DNA of 64,000 nt from Algoriphagus halophilus (lineage in GTDB: Bacteria; Bacteroidota; Bacteroidia; Cytophagales; Cyclobacteriaceae), in assembly GCF_900129785.1 (NCBI RefSeq), contig NZ_FSRC01000001.1, forward strand, positions 1,550,001 to 1,614,000, written 5' to 3'. Made by a program: the position numbers and the translations under genes. Positions 18,018 to 25,970 of this stretch are shown here, piece after piece. Positions within the stretch are counted from its first letter, which is position 1, and each line of letters begins with the position of its first letter. Under the pieces are notes generated by a model. The model was not told the DNA's origin. It worked only from the letters and a program-made list of their open reading frames with translations, and searched no databases.

Positions 18018-18466
18018 TGTCCTCTAAAACCTTTTTTGACGATGTATCCCAATCCTTCTAAAAATTGCTCCGGCTCTCTATAGCCTGGAAGCTGGGTGAT
18101 ATTTTTTAGGGTAGGGTCGATGATCACGAAATTCGGAAAAGAACGCACGCGCATCACCGCAGCCATTTCCGCTTCAGAATATTTTTTACCCATGAAATCA
18201 AAGGTGCGGTTATCATCCTCCGCATTTAATTTCACTGCGTAAAATTGATCGTTGACGTAATCAATGACGCTTGGATCCTTAAAAGTCAAGGCATCCATTT
18301 TTTTGCACCATCCACACCAATCGGTGTACACGTCCACTAATAGCATTTTTGGGTTTTCTTGATTTGCTGCTACCGCGTCTTCAAATTTCATCCACTTGAT
18401 CTCTTCCTGAGCCTGTGCGGCAAAGCCTAAGAATAAAGTAAATGCGATTAGAACTATCTTTCTCAT
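18014..18466 (-). CDS. Exported thioredoxin-family protein
   Basis: A 150-residue protein with a signal peptide ending AQAQ (about residues 1-20) and a thioredoxin fold with the active site C51-G-W-C54 in [15 protein letters not shown] cis-Pro candidate lies in [10 protein letters not shown]. The CGWCK form is common in DUF255/Thioredoxin_7-type periplasmic reductases. Overlaps both the second permease gene and mnmE by 4 bp. A role in keeping periplasmic or surface thiols reduced is inferred; no direct tie to metal transport is visible. Confidence 0.88.
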   Translation of the reverse strand: MRKIVLIAFTLFLGFAAQAQEEIKWMKFEDAVAANQENPKMLLVDVYTDWCGWCKKMDALTFKDPSVIDYVNDQFYAVKLNAEDDNRTFDFMGKKYSEAEMAAVMRVRSFPNFVIIDPTLKNITQLPGYREPEQFLEGLGYIVKKGFRGQ

Positions 18467-19377
18467 AATTGTTTGTCTTCGAGGGATAAACCATTCTTGC
18501 TCCTTGGAAGTTCAAATGTAAATTTAGGTCTTTTACCTTTAATTAGTACACTGGCCAAAAATAGGACGCCGGAAACGGCTACCATCATTCCAGCAATTGA
18601 ACTATCCACTAGGTAAGCAAGGTAATATCCTGATAGTGCAATAAAAATGCCTAATCCACAAGTAAGTTTGATCAATGGCATTAATTTTTTGGTCCATAAG
18701 AATGCAGTAGAAGGTGGCACTACCAATAAAGCTACCACCAAAATGGCACCCACTGCTTCAAAACTGCTTACAGTAGTATACGATACCATGGACATTAAGG
18801 CCAGATTGACCGTTTTAGAAGGAAGTCCCATCACGGTGCTGAAGTTTTCATCGAAGCTGGTCAGGGTTAACTCCTTAAACAATAAGGTGATAAAACCTCC
18901 CACCAAGGCAACATTGAGGACAGCGAGATAGGTGATTCTTGGCCCATAATTAAATCCCGAATCCGAAATCCATAGATCAATAGGGAGGTAAGCGATTTCA
19001 CCATACAGGACACATTCCTGATCCAGGTCTACTTTGTAGGCAAGCAGGTTGATCAGGATAATTCCAATGGCAAAGAGTAGGGTGAAGGTGATTCCGATGG
19101 AGGCATCAAGCTGAACTCTTGCTTTCTGCCGAAGCCAGTCAATGACCAAGGTGGCAAAAATGCCCAGAATTCCAGCACCAATGATTACTTCCAGCCCTCG
19201 CTGACTTCCGGATATAAAGAACCCGATGACAATGCCCGGTAAAACGGCATGGGAAATGGCATCTCCAGTCATGGACATTTTTCGGAGCATCATAAATACA
19301 CCTAATAAACCACAGGAGATCGCAATCAGCGAAGCGGTGAAAATGATTAAGAATGCGTTTTGATCAAAGGTCATCAT
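18463..19377 (-). CDS. Metal ABC transporter permease (second subunit)
   Basis: A 304-residue polytopic protein of the ABC-3 family (ZnuB/TroD/MntB). It has about eight or nine hydrophobic segments and the family's GDAISHAVLPGIVIGF motif near residue 40. It overlaps the fused permease upstream by 14 bp and the thioredoxin gene by 4 bp. Together with the fused permease it should form the membrane channel of a Mn, Fe or Zn importer. This subunit has no regulatory extension. Confidence 0.93.
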   Translation of the reverse strand: MMTFDQNAFLIIFTASLIAISCGLLGVFMMLRKMSMTGDAISHAVLPGIVIGFFISGSQRGLEVIIGAGILGIFATLVIDWLRQKARVQLDASIGITFTLLFAIGIILINLLAYKVDLDQECVLYGEIAYLPIDLWISDSGFNYGPRITYLAVLNVALVGGFITLLFKELTLTSFDENFSTVMGLPSKTVNLALMSMVSYTTVSSFEAVGAILVVALLVVPPSTAFLWTKKLMPLIKLTCGLGIFIALSGYYLAYLVDSSIAGMMVAVSGVLFLASVLIKGKRPKFTFELPRSKNGLSLEDKQL

Positions 19378-20656
19378 AGTCTCTTGGTATGTTTTCTTGA
19401 TGAGGATCCAGTTTAGGGAAATTCATTTTTTTCTCCAGCAATGCTTCTACTTCAGGTGTTAGGATATGTTCCAGTTTTTCGGCTGTATCGTGCACATGAT
19501 CCGGAGCAATATTCATGTACTCATTGAGGTATAATTCCCATAGTCGATGTAGTCTTACGATTCGTTTTGATTCTGATTTTCCTTCATTTGTTAATATAAT
19601 AAGGTTCTGATTTTTAGTGATTAAACCTTTTTTTATTAAATCATTGATTGACTGCTTGCTTTTTTGTTTTTGGAAAGGAAAGCTCTCATAGATTTCTTCT
19701 ATGGAGAGGTATTTTTTACCATTTTCCAAACCATGATGCAGCGCCTTTAATAAGTGGTCCCGGTGGGTTTTGTTTAAGTAATTTTTTCGCGATATACTTC
19801 GGGATAGCACCCCTTTCTTAGGTGCAAAAAGAAAGGAGATAAGTGCCAGTAATGAGAGGCAGACTACCACCCAAGGTCCAGTAGGCATTTGAGGCAAGAC
19901 AAAAGAGATATAGGTTCCGATGATGCCGGAAATCACGGAAAATAGCCCGGCTATAAGCAGTAGCTTATGTAGTCGGTCTGTCCAGAATCTTGCCGCTGCT
20001 CCAGGGGTAATCAATAAAGCAGCCATTAATACCACGCCAATAGCCTGAATCCCTATCACGACTGCCAGTATCATTAACACATTAAATATTAATCGGATAG
20101 TGCCCATGGGGTAACCTATCGCTTTACCATAATCCGGATTAAAGACCAGAAGGCTAAATTCTTTTTGGAACAAACTCAAGCTAATGATGATCAATACCGC
20201 CAGTCCTCCATAGATGTAAAGGTCCTCTTCTAAAATGGCAATGGCGTTTCCGAAAATGAACTGGTTGAGCCCGGCCATTTCAGGATTGCCTGATTTCTGA
20301 ATGACGGTGAGCAGTACTACGCCAAAGCCAAAGAATATGGATAGGATAGAGGCAATAATGGCATCTTCCGACAATTTGGTATTGGTTCTGATCCAGGAAG
20401 TAAGAAAGGTGGCCAAGGCTCCCGATAAGAAGGCGCCTCCTACGATAAAAATAGGATCTTTCTCACCTGCTAAGATAAAGCCCAGACAAATCCCTGGAAG
20501 TACCGCATGGGAGATAGCGTCCCCTAGCAATGCTTTTTTATCCAAAAAGCTATAGGTTCCAACGTAGGCTGATCCTAAACCAAGCAAGGTGATGCCAATC
20601 ACTACAAAGGCGATGGAGCTGTCCTGAAAAGTAAAGAAGTAGAGAAAATCTTCCAT
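19364..20656 (-). CDS. Metal ABC transporter permease fused to a DtxR/MntR-like regulatory domain
   Basis: Residues 1-280 are an ABC-3 permease with about eight hydrophobic segments and GDAISHAVLPGICLGF (residues 45-60). Residues about 290-430 are a soluble domain that closely follows the cognate regulator: a winged-helix-like part, then HRLWELYL (His370, Glu374) and HVHDTAEKLEH (His387, Glu393, Glu396, His397), and a PKLDPH...IP tail. The E-x-x-E-H arrangement matches DtxR/MntR metal ligands. The regulator's FeoA/SH3 domain is absent. It could sense cytoplasmic metal and gate transport or tether DNA; that is inference. Such fusions exist in Bacteroidota databases to my recollection, but I know of no functional study. 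Confidence 0.93.
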   Translation of the reverse strand: MEDFLYFFTFQDSSIAFVVIGITLLGLGSAYVGTYSFLDKKALLGDAISHAVLPGICLGFILAGEKDPIFIVGGAFLSGALATFLTSWIRTNTKLSEDAIIASILSIFFGFGVVLLTVIQKSGNPEMAGLNQFIFGNAIAILEEDLYIYGGLAVLIIISLSLFQKEFSLLVFNPDYGKAIGYPMGTIRLIFNVLMILAVVIGIQAIGVVLMAALLITPGAAARFWTDRLHKLLLIAGLFSVISGIIGTYISFVLPQMPTGPWVVVCLSLLALISFLFAPKKGVLSRSISRKNYLNKTHRDHLLKALHHGLENGKKYLSIEEIYESFPFQKQKSKQSINDLIKKGLITKNQNLIILTNEGKSESKRIVRLHRLWELYLNEYMNIAPDHVHDTAEKLEHILTPEVEALLEKKMNFPKLDPHQENIPRDYDDL

Positions 20657-20657
20657 A

Positions 20658-21446
20658 TCAGCTTTTCAATGGGTTGAAGTCTTTTTGTTTGATTAAATCT
20701 GTGACCTTGGTCAAAAGATTTAATTTTCCGCCATAGGTTTTCCGTAACAGTTCCTCGGACATCACATGTTCATTGGGTCCTGAAGCTACCAAATGGAGGT
20801 TCAACATGATGATCCAATCGAAATAATTCATGGCCGAATGAATGTCATGGTGAACGACAATCACGGTTTTGCCCTGCGCAGCCATTTCTTGTAATAAATG
20901 GAAAATGGCTGTTTCGGTAGACATGTCCACTCCAGCAAATGGTTCGTCCATTAAATATAGATCCGCTTCCTGTGCCAAGGCTCTGGCTATAAAGACCCGC
21001 TGCTGCTGGCCTCCTGACAACTCGGATATTTGTCTGTTTACAAAAGACATCATCCCTACTTTTTCAAGGCAGCTTAAAGCGATGTCTTTCTCTTTTTTTC
21101 CCGGTCTTTTGAATAAGCCTAATTTTCCATAGGTACCCATCATCACCACATCCAAGACAGATGCCGGGAAATTCCAGTCCACCGACTCTCGTTGGGGTAC
21201 GTAACTTATTCTCGATCGAACTTGATCTAGTGTTTCATTAAATATCTTGACATAGCCGCTGCTAGGAGTGACCAATCCCATGATCGCCTTGATCAAAGTG
21301 GACTTTCCGGCACCGTTTGGGCCTAAAATTCCTATAAGCTTGCCGGAGGGTAAGCTTAAATCCACATTCCAGAGCACTGGGCTTTGGTCGTAGCTGACAA
21401 TTAAATCATGGATTTCAAGAATTGGGTTATCTACTTGCGTGATCAT
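20658..21446 (-). CDS. Metal ABC transporter ATP-binding protein
   Basis: A 262-residue ATPase with Walker A GPNGAGKS (42-49), signature LSGGQQQR (143-150) and Walker B LYLMDEP (163-169), followed by an H-loop VVHHD. Closest in pattern to TroB/MntB/ZnuC subunits of metal importers. Overlaps the solute-binding-protein gene by 4 bp and ends 1 bp before the fused permease. Powers the importer from the cytoplasmic side. Confidence 0.94.
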   Translation of the reverse strand: MITQVDNPILEIHDLIVSYDQSPVLWNVDLSLPSGKLIGILGPNGAGKSTLIKAIMGLVTPSSGYVKIFNETLDQVRSRISYVPQRESVDWNFPASVLDVVMMGTYGKLGLFKRPGKKEKDIALSCLEKVGMMSFVNRQISELSGGQQQRVFIARALAQEADLYLMDEPFAGVDMSTETAIFHLLQEMAAQGKTVIVVHHDIHSAMNYFDWIIMLNLHLVASGPNEHVMSEELLRKTYGGKLNLLTKVTDLIKQKDFNPLKS

Positions 21447-22357
21447 GGGTTCAGGTTTTTATAAATGGTTTGTAGGTTTGATCTCACCATTCCTATATAG
21501 GTTCCTGCTGGAGTATCAGGAGCATCTAGGCTATCGGTGAATAAGGGGCCTGCCATTACAATTTGATGATTTTGGTTGGCGCATCCAGCTACTACCGCTT
21601 CAATGGCTTTGGGGGAGATGGTCTGTTCGGCAAATACTGCGTGGATATTTCGGTCCACAATAAATTGAATTAACCCGGTCAGGTCCCGTAATCCCGGTTC
21701 ACTTAAGGTGGAGAGCCCTTGTAATCCTTTTACTTCAAGTTGGTAGGATTTTCCAAAATAGGCGAATGCATCATGGGCTGTAATTAAGGCCTGATTACTG
21801 GATTTTAATTGGTCTACTTTGACCTGGATTTCCTGATCCAATGTCTTCAATTCGTTCAGGTATTGTGCCGTGTTTTGTTCAATCTCCTGCTTCCATTCTG
21901 GTTTCCATGCCGCTAATGCTACAGAAGTATTGGATAAGGCGATGGACCAAATTTTCAGGTCAAACCAAATGTGGGGGTCTACACTGTGTGCTTCAGGGCC
22001 TGATCGTAATAATAGCTCCTCAGGCAGATTTTCAGCCGCATTGATCAGGTTTTGACTATAAGAAAGTTTTTCAAAAATTTCGGTCATTTTTCCCTCCAGA
22101 AATAAACCGTGATAGACGACCATATCCGCCTCTTGGAGTAAGTCCAGGTCTCTGACAGAAGCCTTGTATAAATGGGGGTCTACACCGGCAGGCATTAATG
22201 CTCTGACATCCGCTTTGTCTCCTAACATATTTCGAATACCATCTGCCAAAATACTGGTGGTGGCTACTACCAAGGGTTTTTGACGTTGGGTTTTATCTTC
22301 TCTTTTACAAGAGAGGAGACCGATCGAGAGCAGTATTAGAAATAGGATTTTTCTCAT
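21443..22357 (-). CDS. Metal-binding lipoprotein of ABC importer (TroA/ZnuA family)
   Basis: A 304-residue lipoprotein with lipobox Cys17 (LLSC). The cluster A-I metal ligands are visible as His62 (DPHLYK), His129 (DPHIWF), His195 (AHDAF) and probably Asp275 (LFTDSL). The long His-rich loop typical of many zinc-specific ZnuA proteins is absent, which leans toward Mn or Fe. It overlaps both the regulator gene and the ATPase gene by 4 bp. Captures metal at the periplasmic face and delivers it to the permeases. Confidence 0.93.
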   Translation of the reverse strand: MRKILFLILLSIGLLSCKREDKTQRQKPLVVATTSILADGIRNMLGDKADVRALMPAGVDPHLYKASVRDLDLLQEADMVVYHGLFLEGKMTEIFEKLSYSQNLINAAENLPEELLLRSGPEAHSVDPHIWFDLKIWSIALSNTSVALAAWKPEWKQEIEQNTAQYLNELKTLDQEIQVKVDQLKSSNQALITAHDAFAYFGKSYQLEVKGLQGLSTLSEPGLRDLTGLIQFIVDRNIHAVFAEQTISPKAIEAVVAGCANQNHQIVMAGPLFTDSLDAPDTPAGTYIGMVRSNLQTIYKNLNP

Positions 22358-23016
22358 GATTGAATAGCCAGAATATTTGCTGCTACATCCTTGGACATAA
22401 AGAGTGTTTTTTTCTGATCAACTAGAATTTCCAGGGAACCATCAAACTCTACTTTGTCCAAAACTTTTATTCGTGCACCGATGTATGCACCTACTTTATC
22501 CAGGTATCGAAGGAAAGCTGCAGAGCTGTCTTTCACTGCTACAATTTGTCCGGTTTGATCTATTTCCATTTCATTCAATGCTACTCTTGGTCTAGCTCTC
22601 ACATCACCATATTCATCAGGGATAGGATCTCCATGTGGGTCGAATTTGGGATAGTTCAAATAAGCATCAAGACGTTGGATCAATAGGGGAGATTGAATGT
22701 GTTCGAGTTCCTCTGCTACCTCATGTACTTCATCCCAGGCGAACTGCAATTTGTCCACCAAGAACACTTCCCAGAGACGATGTTTCCGGATGGTTTGGAG
22801 GGCTCGTTTTTTTCCTTCTTCGGTGATGTTTACTCCATAATACTTTCTGTATTCAATGACTTCCTTGTCTCCTAGTTTTCTAAGCATATCGCTGACGGAG
22901 GCAGGCTTGGTTTTCATCTCTGCTGCGACATCATTGGTGGACACACTCTTTTTTCCACCGTCAGACAGGTGGTAGATCGCCTTCAAATAATTCTCTTCAG
23001 CTGTAGTCATATTCAT
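22354..23016 (-). CDS. mntR: DtxR/MntR-family metal-dependent transcriptional regulator
   Basis: A 220-residue regulator: N-terminal winged helix (TTAEENYLKAIYHL), central dimerisation and metal-binding domain and C-terminal FeoA/SH3-like domain (about 145-218). Counting from the first Met, ligands fall at His79, Glu83, His98, Glu102, Glu105 and His106, mirroring DtxR numbering except that DtxR Cys102 is Glu, as in manganese-sensing MntR. The symbol is therefore by inference. Start may instead be Met3 (23010). First gene of the operon; palindromes at 23053-23146 lie just upstream, consistent with autoregulation. Confidence 0.92.
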   Translation of the reverse strand: MNMTTAEENYLKAIYHLSDGGKKSVSTNDVAAEMKTKPASVSDMLRKLGDKEVIEYRKYYGVNITEEGKKRALQTIRKHRLWEVFLVDKLQFAWDEVHEVAEELEHIQSPLLIQRLDAYLNYPKFDPHGDPIPDEYGDVRARPRVALNEMEIDQTGQIVAVKDSSAAFLRYLDKVGAYIGARIKVLDKVEFDGSLEILVDQKKTLFMSKDVAANILAIQS

Positions 23017-23052
23017 AGTACTCCAAATTATCTAAGGTAAAGGTAAAAAATA

Positions 23053-23070
23053 ATTTAGATATAGCTAAAT
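23053..23070. promoter_or_regulatory. mntR: Candidate MntR/DtxR operator 1
   Basis: Palindrome ATTTAG-ATATAG-CTAAAT, 37 bp before the regulator start. A promoter-like TACCTTTA (minus strand, 23045 to 23038) lies between it and the gene, so binding here would block transcription. Assignment rests on palindromy and position. Confidence 0.6.
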
Positions 23071-23074
23071 AAAT

Positions 23075-23092
23075 ATTTGATTATGTCTAAAT
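23075..23092. promoter_or_regulatory. mntR: Candidate MntR/DtxR operator 2 (imperfect)
   Basis: ATTTGATTATGTCTAAAT matches operator 3 except at three positions in the left half. It begins 22 bp from operator 1, about two helical turns, which would put both on the same face of the DNA. Confidence 0.5.
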
Positions 23093-23128
23093 CGACTGTG
23101 GATAAGCCAAATTTTAATGTGATTATCA

Positions 23129-23146
23129 ATTTAGATATGTCTAAAA
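23129..23146. promoter_or_regulatory. mntR: Candidate MntR/DtxR operator 3
   Basis: Contains the perfect palindrome TTTAGA-TATG-TCTAAA (23130-23145). It lies 54 bp beyond operator 2. A further half site, AATTTAG, follows at 23150. The rest of this 314-bp intergenic region up to 23330 is AT-rich and featureless. Confidence 0.6.
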
Positions 23147-23330
23147 AATAATTTAGTCTGAAAAAATAAAAATTATAAACTACTGAAAAATAGCATATTA
23201 ATAATTATGGAAATGAATAAAAAGACGATTTTCTGCGTGAAGACTGGAGAAAAAAGGAGTTTCCATTTCTCTGAAATCAGTGTAATTGGAAGGGGTGGAG
23301 TGGATAACTTTTGTGGATATCCACAAGAGA

Positions 23331-24461
23331 TTAGAATGAGAGAAGTTGCTCGAGGCAGGAAAGCATTTGTCCTTCTTGGGAACTCCAAAGAACTTCTTCT
23401 CCTGGTTGGTTTATAAAAAACGGGTTTTTAATTGCAGCTAAAAATTGAGCGATGGCTACATCCATACTATCAAAATCTAGTTGAGTGCCTCCCTGATATT
23501 GATCTATAAAAGCTTTCCATTTCTCATTGGGACTGATCAACACAGGGGTATGCAATGCCATTGCTTCAAAAAGTTTGGTGGGCATTTTGGAAGAGATCGC
23601 TTCATGGGATTGATAGGGCAACAGACAAAAATCTGCTGCTATGATTTCCTTTACGATCTCTTCATGATCTACCGGAGTATCGGTTATTTTTAATTCGATT
23701 CCAGGATGGGATCCTACTTCCATTTCCAGCTTTTTTCGGAAGCTATGTAAGGGGGTGTGTCCAATAATTATAAGCCTTGAATTTGGGAATATTTGTTGGA
23801 TTTGTTTGAAGAATTGGATTCCCTGAATGGTTCCAAAAGCCGGTGTGATGGTTCCTGAAATAAGGAATTGAAAGGCTCTTTTTTCGGAGTAATCTAAACG
23901 CGATCCAGTGACTATATTTCCTGCGAACTTATTCTCCAAAATTAAGAAGGGTTTCTTTTCCGGCATTTGTGGGACATAGCATGCCTCAGCTAAAAAGTAA
24001 CAATCCACCCCTTTTATGGATTCTAAATTTTGTATTATTCTTAGAGCATTTGAACGCTGGTAATTGGATAAATCGGGGTTTAATTTCAGGTTTAGAACAT
24101 AGTTTTCCTGTACATCATAGATCAATTTATATCCCAGTATTACTTTTAATAAAGCAGCAGAAGCCAGGTATTCATAAGTACAAACAATTAAGATTTTTGG
24201 ACGGGTTTGGACCAAGGTTTTGAGGAATCTGAATTGTGAGAAAAATCTTTCCCAAGTTGAGTATCGGTTTGAAAGTGATGGAAAAAACCGGACTTCGGCT
24301 ATACTTTCCTCGATTTTAGAGGAAAATCCTATGATGTTTAGGGTGTATTTGTTTGATTCGCGCAGTGAATTGCCGAGCTTTTCCCAAGCCCTCGTATCTT
24401 TGAGCGGTTTGAGGCTAGAAGCTATTAAAACGGGAATTTTAGAGGCTTTGCTTTGACCCAT
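23331..24461 (-). CDS. Glycosyltransferase, GT4-like
   Basis: A 376-residue cytoplasmic protein with a two-domain GT-B layout. The N-terminal half starts KIPVLIASSLKPLKDTR; the C-terminal half has a LIIIGHTP strand and the nucleotide-sugar motif KLFEAMALHTPVL (E-A-M-A), typical of retaining family 4 enzymes. The donor and acceptor cannot be told; surface polysaccharide or glycolipid synthesis is likely. It is divergent from dapD with only 20 bp between start codons, so each promoter must lie within the other's coding start. Not obviously linked to neighbours. Confidence 0.82.
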   Translation of the reverse strand: MGQSKASKIPVLIASSLKPLKDTRAWEKLGNSLRESNKYTLNIIGFSSKIEESIAEVRFFPSLSNRYSTWERFFSQFRFLKTLVQTRPKILIVCTYEYLASAALLKVILGYKLIYDVQENYVLNLKLNPDLSNYQRSNALRIIQNLESIKGVDCYFLAEACYVPQMPEKKPFLILENKFAGNIVTGSRLDYSEKRAFQFLISGTITPAFGTIQGIQFFKQIQQIFPNSRLIIIGHTPLHSFRKKLEMEVGSHPGIELKITDTPVDHEEIVKEIIAADFCLLPYQSHEAISSKMPTKLFEAMALHTPVLISPNEKWKAFIDQYQGGTQLDFDSMDVAIAQFLAAIKNPFFINQPGEEVLWSSQEGQMLSCLEQLLSF

Positions 24462-24481
24462 AAACGAAACTAATTAAAATA

Positions 24482-25297
24482 ATGGAACTGAAAACCATCA
24501 TCGAAAATGCTTGGGAAAACCGAGAACTATTAACGCAGAAAGAAACACAAATTGCTATAAAGACGGTCATTGATGATTTGGATACCGGACAAACCCGGGT
24601 AGCCGAACCAATGGAAGATGGAAGTTGGAAGGTAAATGACTGGGTAAAAAAGGCGGTGATTCTTTACTTCCCGATTCAAAAGATGCAAACTATTGAGGTT
24701 GGTCCTTTTGAATTTCATGATAAAATGGCATTGAAAACCAATTATGCCAAACAAGGAGTTAGAGTGGTTCCTCATGCAGTAGCCCGATATGGTGCTTACT
24801 TGGCGAGTGGAGTAGTGATGATGCCAAGTTATGTTAATATTGGTGCATATGTGGACGGTGGCACGATGGTTGATACTTGGGCTACGGTAGGATCTTGTGC
24901 GCAGATCGGTAAAAATGTTCATTTAAGTGGTGGTGTAGGTATCGGTGGAGTTTTAGAGCCTGTTCAAGCAGCTCCCGTCATTATTGAAGACGGAGCATTT
25001 ATTGGTTCTAGAGCGATCATTGTAGAAGGAGTCAGAGTGTGTAAAGAGGCGGTGATTGGTGCAGGAGTTACATTGACAGCAAGTTCAAAAATTATTGACG
25101 TTACGGGTCCAGAACCTGTAGAATATAAAGGAATTGTTCCAGAAAGATCTGTGGTGATTCCAGGCTCACTTCCAAAAGAATTTGCAGCGGGGACTTATCA
25201 TGTTCCTTGTGCAATTATCATTGGAAAGAGAAAAGCTTCTACCGATCTAAAGACATCACTGAATGATGCGCTAAGAGATAATAGTGTAGCAGTTTAA
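24482..25297 (+). CDS. dapD: 2,3,4,5-tetrahydropyridine-2,6-dicarboxylate N-succinyltransferase
   Basis: The 271-residue product is full length for DapD. An N-terminal alpha domain is followed by a left-handed beta-helix of hexapeptide repeats (VNIGAYVDGG, TWATVGSCAQIG, VHLSGGVGIGGVLEP) and the C-terminal VIPGSLPKEFA segment. It transfers succinyl from succinyl-CoA in the lysine and diaminopimelate pathway, supplying peptidoglycan. Followed after 10 bp by a TPR lipoprotein gene, probably co-transcribed. Confidence 0.97.
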   Translation: MELKTIIENAWENRELLTQKETQIAIKTVIDDLDTGQTRVAEPMEDGSWKVNDWVKKAVILYFPIQKMQTIEVGPFEFHDKMALKTNYAKQGVRVVPHAVARYGAYLASGVVMMPSYVNIGAYVDGGTMVDTWATVGSCAQIGKNVHLSGGVGIGGVLEPVQAAPVIIEDGAFIGSRAIIVEGVRVCKEAVIGAGVTLTASSKIIDVTGPEPVEYKGIVPERSVVIPGSLPKEFAAGTYHVPCAIIIGKRKASTDLKTSLNDALRDNSVAV

Positions 25298-25307
25298 ACC
25301 AACTAAA

Positions 25308-25910
25308 ATGAAAAAGTTAAATCAAGTCCTTTTGATGGCGGCGTTGTCAGGGGTTTTATGGGCTTGTTCTAAACCGGATGAAAACCCGGGAGATCAGTAT
25401 TTTAATTCAGGAAATTACGCGGAAGCTGTTTCTGAATATTCCGAAACTTTGAAGTTTAACCCCAATGATGTTCGAATGCTTTACAATAGAGGAAGAGCAT
25501 ACGAAGAGCAGAATCAATTTGAAAATGCCAAAAATGATTTTGAAAGGGCATTGGAAATTGAACCCAATAATATTCAGGTATTATTGAGCTTGGCAAACCT
25601 GCATCATAAAGAGAAAAACTTCACCAATGCGTTGCTTTATTCAAGTAGGGCAGAAGAAGTTCCTGGAGCCCCAGCGATGGCTTCTTTTATCAAAGCGAGA
25701 GCATTGCACCAAATGGGGAAATCCGAGGAGGCTTTGACTTCCTATGCGGATGCAATCAAAAGAGATAAAGATTTTGGTCAGGCTTATTACAATAGAGGCT
25801 TATTAAAAGTGGCTATTGGGAATATCGGAAGTTCTTGTGAGGATTTTCAATTAGCCAGGTCATTGGAATATCCAGGTGCTCAGGAAGCCATGGACAAGTA
25901 TTGTAAATAA
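25308..25910 (+). CDS. Tetratricopeptide-repeat lipoprotein
   Basis: A 200-residue lipoprotein (lipobox LWAC, Cys20) made almost wholly of TPR units (QYFNSGNYAEAVSEYSETLK, MLYNRGRAYEEQNQFENAKN, FGQAYYNRGLLKVAIGN). TPR lipoproteins are scaffolds for envelope complexes; the partner is unknown. Ten bases downstream of dapD and closed by a strong terminator. Confidence 0.88.
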   Translation: MKKLNQVLLMAALSGVLWACSKPDENPGDQYFNSGNYAEAVSEYSETLKFNPNDVRMLYNRGRAYEEQNQFENAKNDFERALEIEPNNIQVLLSLANLHHKEKNFTNALLYSSRAEEVPGAPAMASFIKARALHQMGKSEEALTSYADAIKRDKDFGQAYYNRGLLKVAIGNIGSSCEDFQLARSLEYPGAQEAMDKYCK

Positions 25911-25914
25911 AAAT

Positions 25915-25940
25915 AAAACCGGCTTAGGCCGGTTTTTTTT
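25915..25940 (+). terminator. Terminator of dapD-TPR unit
   Basis: Perfect stem AAAACCGGC/GCCGGTTTT with TTAG loop and a run of eight T, immediately after the TPR gene. Also usable on the minus strand for the convergent gene. Confidence 0.9.
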
Positions 25941-25970
25941 ATGTTCTTTTTTTACGCTATTCCCATTTTC

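Noticed and set aside
23207..23416. 69-residue plus-strand frame
   Set aside because: Overlaps the end of the glycosyltransferase gene in antisense and has no family pattern.
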